The notes beneath the pieces are model-generated. The model did no database searches, was not told the DNA's origin, and was given only the letters and a program-made list of their open reading frames with translations. 27,773 nt of DNA. Source: Dunaliella salina. Taxonomy: Eukaryota > Chlorophyta > Chlorophyceae > Chlamydomonadales > Dunaliellaceae. Positions 18,269 through 27,303 of the stretch are shown here, piece by piece; position 1 is the stretch's first letter, and the number at the start of each line of letters is the position of its first letter. Location of the stretch: positions 1-27,773 of the forward strand of contig MU070178.1 in NCBI GenBank assembly GCA_002284615.2. The letters are read 5' to 3'. The position numbers and the translations under genes are program-made.

Positions 18269-19794
18269 CTAATGAGGATCCGGAGGGTTGCTAGCCATGC
18301 CCCTAAGCGCTCGGACTCTCCTTCTTCCATCCTCAGCCGCCTCCGTGCGCCCAGCAAATCCCCTCCCAGGTGCCCCCTGAAAGCAAAGTGCATGTCTAGT
18401 GTTAATGATGGTGGATAATCTTTGGATGGCATGGTCCCTAAGCTGGGATGCTAGCGATTTGTTTAGTAAGGCCAAGATTCATAAGGGGTTTGATTGTATA
18501 ATCATTGTAAATGGTGCCAGCCACACCAATTAAGACAACGTGCAAAGTCACTCTACTCTTCGTGTTTGGATTTCTTGAGATGCGGGTTTTAAGCCTAGTT
18601 ATGGTATGAGAACGCTGGGTCACTGCACGTCCTAGAGTGATGAAGGGGTTTGTGTCGGAACACAATTTTAGTTCAGCAAGGTGGATGTCCCTGTTATGAA
18701 AAGGGATCATGGAAGGATCAAGGTGAGTTTGTCTGCCTGGAATAGGGCGCACAATGATAGCATCAGGTTTGGTTTGGTGCCGGACAGGGGAGCCTGTACC
18801 ATTAGGGAAAACCCAGTCTGGAATAGCTCTTGATATGTTTTCAGGGACCTGTAAGCCTTGATCCAGGAGTCTCTCATTACTGCAGCCATCCATGCCAATA
18901 AGGGATGAGCCATACCAGCCTTTACTGAGGGCTTTCACACAAAAACTTAGGGCTGCATTGCGTCTGTTGGCGTGCATCCCGCTCATTGTTGAGATTGTAC
19001 ACCTGAGGAGTAGGTGGTGAATGTGGTCCATATCATTACATAGAGGGCATCTTCGAGAACCGGAAAAGTTGAATTTGAAGGCATGACTCTGATTGTACAG
19101 TGTATCTGTACAATATTTCATAACATTTTCCTTGTAAGGGTAACCTCTGGATTTTTCCAGGAGGAATTGCTGATCTCTTTGTTTGCAAGTTGAGAGGTTG
19201 AATTGCACGTTTCAGTGTTTGCAATGATGGTTGGTGGTATGGCATCATAAAGTTTCTGCCACCTCTGGTAGTGGTAGCCAGAAATGTCAGCAGAACCAAG
19301 CTTGCATTTCTTGTGCATGCATGCTTTATGATTGCCGTTCATGTTGGTGAGGTAGTGTATCGGGAAATCGTGGGAGCGGTGTATGCCATCATCTTGTGAG
19401 GAAGAGGTCTTCAATGAAAGTCAGTAAAAATTGTGGAATGGGTCCTTGGCATCTGGAAACGCAATGTCTATGGTGTCTGAGAGGGCTTCGATGCGAGCGC
19501 AAGCATCAGCCAGCCCCCTCATTTTTTACAATGCCAGAGTGGGCTTTGACTTTGTAGAAATGAATAGGGAGAGGGGAGTGATCCAATATGGTTGATATTG
19601 CATGAATGAGCTCTGCGTGTAGGTGATACCTCATGAGTGTTGGATTCAGGGATTGACTAGAAACCTGGAAGAGGCAGGATGCACTACCAGTGGCAATGTT
19701 TGTTTGTTCGTGTTGCAGTGCCACAAGGAGACCCACAATTTCTGCTCTGGTGATGGCATTGTGGTGGGTCCATGGCCATTGGGTTTTATGTGCA
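18269..19794 (-). pseudogene. Family A left copy, segment 3: RNase H C-terminus, zinc knuckle, PD...E-L-K block
   Basis: In minus sense: HNAITRAEIVGLLVALQHEQ with the RNase H glutamate, ATGSAS where family A has ATDSAS (catalytic Asp replaced by Gly), FYKVKAHSG, then NEGA broken by a 4-bp duplication (AGCC twice, near 19507-19514) that shifts frame before the last Asp. Next come NGNHKACMHKK, KYCTDTLYNQSHAFKF, a C-x2-C-x7-H-x4-C knuckle (CPLCNDMDHIHH...C), STMSGMHANRRNAALSF, KPDAIIVRP and IHLAELKLCSDTNP, then VTLHVVLIGVAGTIY and, after another frameshift near 18470, LRDHAIQRLS to NPPDPH-stop. Putative roles are RNA degradation (RNase H) and target nicking (PD-(D/E)xK-like). The nuclease assignment rests on motif spacing only. 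Confidence 0.75.
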
Positions 19795-19800
19795 GTTGCA

Positions 19801-20988
19801 AAAGAAAAGAAAAGAAAAACTACGCAGGCAGTCAAAACACTCCCCACATCAATTAAGGAAAAGAGGATACCTAGGGCCGAGGCACCACGTATCCGCTTCA
19901 CCAAGAGAAAGCAGAAGCAAGAAGTCAGTGGGGGTCAGGTGGGTTACTAGCAGTAGCCCGTGCCTGATCTTGTTGATGAGGGTTGAAGTTTTCTTAATAG
20001 CGCGTCTGGTGCTGGCAAGTTTGTAGGCATACAGGACAGAATGAGCATGAAGCTTTCGAGCAAGCTTGGTGGCCTTGTAAGTGTCAAGACCAAGCTCTTT
20101 TAGAGGCTCCAATGTGTGTGGGGTGTAGATGACTCCTCCCACACCTAACAGGATAGTATGGAGGGTGACCTGAGCTGAAGCTCTAGAAAGATGACGACAA
20201 AGGACGCGGTGCTGCTGCTTGGAGGCCTCAAGCTGGCTGTTGGGCCGCGTGTCTTCACAGTACTTGACTTCTGTAAGGTGGATATGTCTCTGATCTGGGT
20301 GGAGCTGACTGGGGTCACGAGCCTTGGATGTGGGTGGAGTGGCTGTGCCTGGCGCTGAGTCCTCCCTGTTTCCCCCGCGCCCCCCTGCACTTCTCAATTC
20401 ATAACGAGGATTTGACCTAGACGCTCTTTTCAGAGGAACAACCAATAGAGCATCAGGCCGGCTGGAAGTGAGCCTATCCTTATTAGGGAAGCGGCGTGGG
20501 AAAATATATTTAGGGAAGGTCCTATTGGTAGCATGTGCTGGGATCTGTAGGTCTTGCAGGGCAAGACGGTCTGCACTGCCAGTGTCCATGGAGGCAGTAC
20601 CTGCCCCAAGAGGGCCTTTGCTTATGGCTTTTAAGAGGATTCTGCTGGCAATATTGTGTCGCTCAGTTACCATACCAGACATGGTTGAATTTTTGTATCC
20701 TGACAAGATGTGAAGGGCACTGTCAAGTTCCCCACAGAGGGGGCATTGTAGGCTGGTGGAAATTTTGAAGCGCACCGCGTGTTTTTGATTGAAGAGGGTA
20801 CCTGTGCGGTACTTAAAAATGTTTTGCCTCATGCTGAAAGAGAGTGTTGGCATAGTCCAGAAGGCATTACTGATATTTTTGTGGATGTTGGGGAATAGAC
20901 TTCGGTAGAAGGAGTAGTACCCTGTGTTGGTGTTGGCCTTTCCAAGTTTGTGTTTTGAGTGCATGTGCTTCCGTAAAGCATCATGGAG
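19801..20988 (-). mobile_element. Family B retroelement, 5'-truncated, inserted in family A with TSD
   Basis: A minus-strand frame (20964-19849) of about 370 codons, with homologous codons back to 20988. It has MHSKHKLGKANTNTGYY, FKYRTGTLFNQKHAVRFKI, a zinc knuckle whose final Cys is Tyr (CPLCGELDSALHILSGY), NSTMSGMVTERHNIASRIL, RPDALLVVPLK, a Gly/Pro-rich loop longer than in A, HIHLTEVKYCEDTRP, VTLHTILLGVGGVIYTP and ARKLHAHSVLYAYKLASTRR. After the stop come a short UTR and a tail of TTTTC units ending at 19801. Both sides carry GTTGCA (19795-19800 and 20989-20994), a 6-bp target duplication splitting the A RNase H codons. 5' truncation, 3' tail and TSD fit target-primed reverse transcription. 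Confidence 0.85.
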
Positions 20989-22390
20989 GTTGCAGGTTTT
21001 GGGAGGGTGGAGCTGTCTCCCTTCCCGGTTTGTAAATACCTGAGCCAGAAAGTGGTGGGGAGTCGTCCTCTTTGTGTCTAATTACACTGCCGTCAGTGTA
21101 GGTGATTTCCCTCCAGCCCTTGGTTTTAGGTGTGAACATCTTTTTGTAGCTGATTTTAGGTGTGGACATCTTTTGTTAGTTGGCAGGGGTGAAGGCTGCC
21201 CTTGCCTGAGGGCACTTGTGTGAGCAAGTATGGATGTCAGGGGGAAGTGATTGGGAATTCTGTTTCAAAGTGTTTGATACTAGGTGCTGGTGGGTGCGAA
21301 GTGGCGTGGCAGAATTTGGAAGATGCAAGGATCCTGAACATCTTGTTAAAGTAGTTGAAACCAATCTTTGTTAGCGCTATCAAGTGCTTCTCTGGCATTT
21401 GGATTCCAGACAACAAAGAGTTGCATAGGACAGGAAGGTGGGGTGGACTTGGGAGTGGCATCAAACCAGTGTTGTGATGCCTGGAATTGGATGTTTTTGC
21501 CAGGGAATTTGGCGAGCACTTTTGCAAGGTGTGGGTATAGATAAAGCCAGCTCATATAAGTGTTGCAGCTGAAGCCTCTGCAACGGGGCAGGAGCATAAA
21601 GGTGGCAACTGGATCTGTGGTTTGGAAGGAGGATTGCACTGCGTGGCGCAAGAGTTTAAACAATGTTTCATCATCATGAGAGGGATGGCAAAAGGAGAAG
21701 CCTGTGTAGCGCACAGAGAGGGCATCTGTGTGCACCCCAAAGACCTGGTCTCGGTAGTTTGTGCTGAAATGGGTGTTGTAGGACGTCAAACTTGAGGGGG
21801 TTGGAGATTCCCTCAGTTGAGACCATGCACCATTTACGTAGGGCTAGTCGGATGTGGGGAGATGTGATAAACATGTTAGTTAGAAGTGTGGAGCTTTTTG
21901 CTCCTGGCTGAAAGGTCTTTTTGTTGAGCCTTTTGACAAGAGAGCAGACCCATAATTTCAGTTGTTGAATCCTGGACAGGTGGTTGAATGGTGGCATGGA
22001 TGCCTGCCCTTTTGGCTGCCTCAAAGGTTTCGAGCTGGATGCTAAGTCTTTCTACAATGAGCATACCAGCACAATTTCTATTGGTATTGTAGACACAGGC
22101 GCATTCAGTGGTGGTTACCTCCGACATTTGTGCTGGCATGGCGACCTCATCAGAAGTGTCAGGGTGAAGGGGTTCCTTCATGAGATCAACACTTCTAATG
22201 ACAATATCACATTGCCATGTTGGCATGATATCTGTCTGGGGGTTAGTAGGTTGGAAGTCAAAGGTGACATTCTTGCAAAAGGGGCAGCCGGTAGTTGAGA
22301 GCCATGGAGAGTCAGATAGACTCTGAGGGTTGCCTTCAAAGCCTTAATTAAAAAGATTGCCTAAACCTATCTCATCGTCTAAGGAGTCTC
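20989..22390 (-). pseudogene. Family A left copy, segment 2: CxxC, methyltransferase-like, RNase H N-terminus
   Basis: In minus sense: TGCPFCKNVTFDFQP (a CxxC), a frame from 22226 with TWQCDIVIRSVDLMKEPL and FEAAKRAGIHATIQPPVQD, then, after frameshifts, SPHIRLALRKWC and a 147-codon frame (21789-21346) with RDQVFGVHTDALSVRYTGFS, DDETLFKLLRHAV, VATFMLLPRCRG, ASQHWF and MQLFVVWNPNAREAL. The layout (FG..xDAxS, hydrophobic strand ending in LP, later PxxW/HW and VVxN) recalls class I N6-adenine methyltransferase-like domains of the PCIF1 type, but the site that would be NPP[FY] is HPSH. It ends with WREITYTDGSV, the first RNase H Asp, and is cut at 20989 by the family B insertion. No RT motif occurs. 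Confidence 0.65.
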
Positions 22391-23795
22391 CTGTTTGTTC
22401 TGGTTTTTCCTCCAAGTCAAAGGCTTGCACATGAGCATTCAGTCTGGATGCATTTGTAACATATCAGCAGCTTCCCATTTAGGATGCCATTCCACGAAGA
22501 TCATTTCACATTCTGAGGAGTTGATCCTTTCTGCTTTTTTGGAGTCTGACAGAGAGGCGCATGCAGGGCAGTCCCAGTGCTCATTGAGTTTGTCCAGTGC
22601 CCGGCCATTTTGGGAGCATGCTTTGGCGTGTATGAGACAGTCCCAATGGTATGTGCGGTGGCAGGTAACACAGGTGGGCATATCGTCATGAATTTGACTT
22701 TTAAAGGTGTGTTCTTTGCTCAATGGGCTCCAGCAGAGCTGGCAGCATGGGTCTAGTTTAGTCCTCCTTGGTACATGCTTTGAATAGGCCACTTTCAGTT
22801 CGTCACTTTTGAAGATGGGCAAAGCCCATTTTTCAATGGTGACGGGTGCCAATGTACTTTGTATTGTATTTGCTGTTGAACTTGGGAGGATCTTCTGTAC
22901 TTCCACAGATGTTGCCAGCCCAAAATTTTCAGGATCACATGGTCATAGCGGAAAATGGTGTTACAAGCTTCAACTACGCTTAAAACAGCAGCCTTATTTT
23001 GTTTATAATTCCAGAGCCACTGGGGAATTTCAAGGCCTGGTGTGTGTGGAGGTTGGGGACGAGGGGTTATAATGGATTGTGGGTTATTACACTCTAGGAG
23101 TGTTGTTGAACCTCGGCTCCCTCTTGGCCTCCTGCCCCCAATTTGTGTGGTCTGAGTGGGCTCTGAGGGCAGGGCCTGTGGGAGGGGTGTTGAGAGAATT
23201 TGATTGGGGATGTGCTTGTGCTGGTGGCTTCCCTGCATTGGGACATTTTCTTTTGCGAGTGCATCTACCTTGGCATGTGTGGACCTCTGTCTGATGTTGA
23301 GTGTTTGGGGAAGGGCTGTCTTGGCTACTGGGGAAAGCAGTCCTACTTCCCGTCTTGAGCATCAAAGAGAGGATTGCTGTAAGTTCTGGAATCATAATGT
23401 AGGTGTGTTTGAGGGGCATGACCCCCATTGTCTGGGTTGAAGGTGTGGGGGTTTGGGGGAGCATGGTCTGAGTAGAGCTTTGAACAGTTCCAGCCTGTTG
23501 GTGTGTGTGTCCCGCTTCCATCGATTTTGCATATGTTGTATTATTTATGCGGCGGGATTCTGGGGTTTTATTGGGTGAGCTGTCTTGGCTCTGTATGATA
23601 GTGTTGATGACGTCAGGTCTGATCTCAGTCAGATTGTGGGTGTTGAGAGTATGGGAGAGTCTATTAAGGGCCGCAATGTCTTTGGTCCTAATTTTGCGGC
23701 CAAACAGGGAAGTGATTTTGTTCCCGTCTACGACGTGGGTGAGGTTGTAATTGAGCAATGCTGAGAACCTGTATATACCTTTTTCCATGAGGGCA
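22391..23795 (-). pseudogene. Family A left copy, segment 1: Q/P-rich N-terminus and PHD finger
   Basis: In minus sense, a frame from 23788 (MEKGIYRFSALLNYNLTHVV, FGRKIRTKDIAALNRLSHTL) leads into a low-complexity Thr/Pro/Gln-rich linker, then IPQWLWNYKQNKAAVLSVVE and IFRYDHVILKILGW. The frame 22906-22439 carries a PHD-type cluster: CCQLC, then CVTCHRTYHWDCL and HWDCPAC, i.e. paired Cys, Cys-x2-Cys-x4-His-x2-Cys and a final W-x-C-x2-C. PHD fingers bind histone tails; some CR1-type LINEs carry one in ORF1, so chromatin targeting of integration is plausible but inferred. One frameshift lies near 22900 and another after the PHD. The true start is not certain; an in-frame stop lies nine codons before the 23788 Met. 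Confidence 0.65.
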
Positions 23796-23984
23796 AAAGT
23801 GCAGTGGCAGGCTCAGGTTTTAAGAGTAGTTGCATTGGCATTGAGATGACATTTATTATGGGAGTGATGCTTGAGAGAGGGTAAGATGCTCCTTGAAAGG
23901 AGATGTCAAGAGCGCTGTTGTTATGCAGAGATATTGCCTAACACGGAGCATGTAGGGTAATTGCTTGAGGATGAAGCAGGAGGT
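23796..23984. other. No supported gene between the head-to-head elements
   Basis: About 190 bp without a recognisable motif; presumably remnants of the LINE whose zinc domain follows. Confidence 0.4.
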
Positions 23985-24117
23985 TTGGTGATATGGGTTG
24001 ATGCTCCTGAATACTTCTCATTGGCATGGACGTGCACCTCAATGTGATTTATGCGTTTCAGAACAATGGAGATGAAAAGCATGTAATTTTTCTCTGCCCT
24101 TGCAACTCGGTAGGCGA
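23985..24117 (+). pseudogene. LINE zf-RVT remnant upstream of the right family A copy
   Basis: The plus strand gives TSHWHGRAPQCDLCVSE, then after a one-base shift NNGDEKHVIFLCPCNS. Put side by side this is C-x2-C-x9-H-x4-C with the D-E-K-H core, the same spacing as the zinc domain at 1.9-2.0 kb (CDEC...DEKHALFYC). It is too short and broken to be listed as an open frame. The reading then passes directly into the family A sequence (GDKIDLDNLVNPGFEGNPQ), another junction between a LINE and family A. Confidence 0.6.
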
Positions 24118-27100
24118 CAAAATAGACCTGGACAATCTTGTTAATCCAGGCTTCGAAGGCAACCCTCAGAGACTATCTGAATAAACATGGCTCTCAACTA
24201 CCGGCTGCGCCATTTGCAAGAATGTTACCTTTGACTTCCAACCTACCAACCCCCAGACAGATATCTTGCCAACATGGCAATGTGGTATTACCATTAAAAG
24301 TGTTGACCTTATGAAAGAACCTCTTCAACCTGACACATCTGATGAAGTTGTCACACCAGCACAAATGCCGGAGGTAACCACCACTGAATGTGTATGCATT
24401 TACAATGCCAATGGCAAATGCGCTGGCATACTCACTGTAGGCAGGCTCATAATCCTGCTCGAAGCCTATGAAGCAGCCAAAAGAGCAGGCATCCATGCCA
24501 CAATTCAACCACCTGTCCAGGATTCAGCAACTAAAATTATGGGACTGCTCTCCTGCAAAAGGCCCAACAAAAAGATCTTTCAGCCAAGAGCCAAAAGCTC
24601 CACACTTCCAACACGTTTATCACACCTCCTCACATCCGATTAGCCCTGCATAAATGGTGCATGGTCTCAAAAGATTTTCCAACCCTCTTGAATTTGGCGA
24701 GACCTACAACACCTATTTCAGCACTCACACAGCCGAGACCAAGTCTTTGGAGCCCACACAGACGCCCTCTCTGTGCGCTACACTGGCTTTTCCTTCTGCC
24801 ATCCCCCACCTGATGATGAAACAATGTTTCAACTCCTGCGCCACGCAGTGTACTCCTCCCTCCAAACCACAGATCCAGTTGCCACCTTCATGCTCCTGCC
24901 CCACTGGAAAGGCTTCAGCTGTAATGCTTATATGTGCTGGCTTACCCAGTACCCACATCTTGCAAAAGTGCTTGTCAAAAGTCCCTGCCAGAAACATCCA
25001 ATTCCAGGCACCACAGCACTGGTTTGACACCATACCCAATTCCAACCCACCTTCCTATCCTATGCAACTCATTGTTGTCTGGAATCCCAATGCCAGAGAA
25101 GCACTAAATACCGCGAACAAAAATTGGTTTGAAGTTCTCCAACAAGATGTTCCGGCTGACTGGCTGCCCCTGGATCCTGCAAACCCAACGCCATTGCGTG
25201 CCCACCAACACTTTGCATCAACCCTTGGAAACAGAAATTTCAATTACTTCCCCCTGACATTTGTAGCTGCTCACACAAGTGCCCTCAGGCAAGGACAGCC
25301 TTCATCCCTGACAAAAAATGCTTACACCTAAAATCAAGGACTGGAGAGAAATCACCTGCACTGACGGCAGTATTTACTAAACACAAAGACGACGACTCCC
25401 CACCACTTTCTGGCTCAGGTGTTTACAAACTGGGAAGGGACACAGCTCCACCCTCCCAAAACCTGCAACTGCACATAAAACCCAATGGCCATGGGCCGAC
25501 CAATACCATCACTGGAACTTGTGGGTATTCTTGTGGCACTCCAGCACGAGCAAACTCAAATACTTCAAGGTAAAAAGAAAGGATCTTGAATATTAAACAT
25601 TCTATTACTCATTGCAGCTAGCACAATTATAAAGTCATGAAATGCATTCATTTTCTTAGAATCTAAAGATAACATGAGCACTCTGTGGAAAGGTATGCAC
25701 TGCATTTGAGAGAGCAAACTCAAATTGCCACTGACAGTGCATCCTGCCTCTCCCAAATTTCTAAGCAAACCATGAATCCGATGTGCATGAGGTATCAACT
25801 ACACGCAGAGCTCATTCATGTAATATCAACCATATTGGAACACTCCCCTCACCCTATTCGTTACTACAAAGTCAAAGCACACTCTGTCATTGTAGGAAAT
25901 GAGGGGGCTGATGCTTGCGCTTGCACTGCAGCCCTCTCAGACACCATAGACATTGCATTTCCAGATGCCAGGGACTCATTCCACAACTTCTGCTGGCTTT
26001 CATTGAAGACTCCTTCCTCACGGGATGATAGCATACACCGCTCCAACGCTTTCCCGATGCACTACCTCACCAACATGAACGGCAATCATAAAGCATACAT
26101 GCACAAAAAACACACGCTTGGCTCAATGACACCTCTGGCTACCACTACCAGAGATGGCAGAAACTTAATGATGCCATACTACCAACTACCATCGCAAATA
26201 TTGAATCTCGCAACCCAACCTCTCAACTTGCAAACAAAGAGATCAGCAATTCTTTCTGGAAAAATCCAAGGATTGCCCTTAAACAGCAAATAAATATAAT
26301 GAAGTATCGTACGGATACACTGTAAAATCAGAGTCATGCCTTCAAATTCAACTCTTCCAGTAATGGAAGATGCCCACTATGTGATGATATGGACCACATT
26401 GACCACATACTCCTCAGGTGTACAAACTCAACAATGAGCGGGGTGCACACCAACAGACGCAATGCAGCCCTAAGTTTTTGTGTGAAAGCCCTCAGTAAAG
26501 GCTAGTATGGCTCATCCCTTATTGGCATGGATGGCTGCCGTAACAAAAGAATCCTGGATCAAGGCTTACAGGTCCCTGAAAACATATCAAGAGCTATTCT
26601 AGACTGGGTTTTCCCTAATGGTACAGGCTCCCCTGTCCGGCACCAAACCAAACCTGATGCTATCTTTGTGCGCCCTCTTCCAGGAAGACAAACTCACCTT
26701 GATCCTTCCAAGATCCCTCCTCAAGACAGGGACATGCGTCTCGTCGAACTAAAATTTGGTCCTGACACAACTCTTTTCATCACTCTTGAACGTGCAGTGA
26801 CCCAACATTCTCACACCGGAACCAGACTAAAACCCCGCAGCTCCAGAAATCCAAACAGGAAAAACAAAGTGACTTTACACATCATTCTAATTGGTGTGGC
26901 CGGTACCATTTACAATGAGTTTCAATCACACCCCTTTAAAATCTGGGCCTAATTAAACAAAAAAACAAATCACTAGCAGCCAAGCTTAGGGGCCATGCTA
27001 TCCAAAGATTAACCATCAAAAACACTTGACACACTCTTTGCTATCAGGGGGCTTCTGGGAGGGGGTTTGCTGGACACGCGGTGGCGGAGGACGGGAGGAT

Positions 27101-27155
27101 GAGAGTCCGGGCGTCAAGAGGCATGGCGAGCAGCAACCCTCCAGATCCCCACTAG
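24118..27155 (+). pseudogene. Family A right copy, 5'-truncated, RT-less
   Basis: Homology to the left copy starts at about 24118, after the PHD region, so this copy is 5'-truncated. In order: TTGCAICKNVTFDFQP (CxxC), TIKSVDLMKEPLQPDTSDE and YEAAKRAGIHATIQPPVQD; RDQVFGAHTDALSVRYTGFS with HPPP at the putative catalytic site, DDETMFQLLRHAV, VATFMLLPHW and MQLIVVWNPNAREAL; WREITCTDGS (RNase H Asp); a 5-base deletion removing the RNase H Glu; a 150-bp insertion (25562-25711); then ATDSAS, YYKVKAHS and VGNEGADAC; then the zinc knuckle CPLCDDMDHIDH...C, TKPDAIFVRP, VELKFGPDT, VTLHIILIGVAGTIY and NPPDPH-stop at 27153-27155. Stops at 25377 and 27027 and several frameshifts make it inactive. The step from VVWN to TDGS is short, so no RT domain was deleted recently there. 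Confidence 0.75.
25562..25711 (+). mobile_element. 150-bp insertion with 14-bp flanking direct repeats
   Basis: GAGCAAACTCAAAT occurs at 25548-25561 and at 25712-25725, exactly bracketing 150 bp that are absent from the left family A copy (which reads straight through the RNase H codons). The insert is AT-rich compared with its host, starts ACTTCAAGGTAAAAAG and contains ACTCATTGCAG and ends TTTGAGA. It has no terminal inverted repeat or obvious 3' tail. It could be a short retroposed fragment, an introner-like insert (GTAAAAAG as donor), or filler from break repair. Confidence 0.75.
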
Positions 27156-27303
27156 ATCTGTTTCTGGCTCTCTCCTAGGCTAGCTGTGTCTAGTGTAGGT
27201 TCTAAGGGTCTTTTGGTGAGGCCACTGCTTCCTTGCTAGCCTGCTAGCTTGTAGTTAGTGGACCTTCCCTTAATGCACGCGCCCTCTGGCTTGCGTAGAC
27301 TTT
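27156..27303 (+). other. 3' UTR and terminal hairpin of the right family A copy
   Basis: Contains TCTCCTAGGCTAG, GGTGAGGCCACTG, CTTCCCTTAATGCACGC and a hairpin at 27273-27296: outer stem ATGCA/TGCGT (one G-U pair), inner GCC/GGC with a CTCT loop. TAGACTTTCC then leads into the pyrimidine tail. The order is the same as in the left copy. Confidence 0.75.

Noticed and set aside
21984..22298. 104-codon plus frame, mirrored by a minus frame at 24194-24508
   Set aside because: They are antisense to the CxxC-region codons of the two family A copies. Conservation on the opposite strand comes from the sense protein.
23921..24175. Long minus-strand open stretch (AFEAWINKIVQVYFVAYR...) at the head-to-head junction
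   Set aside because: The plus strand here carries a zf-RVT zinc pattern with exact ligand spacing, and the part beyond 24118 is antisense to family A codons conserved in the other copy, so the minus frame is a shadow.
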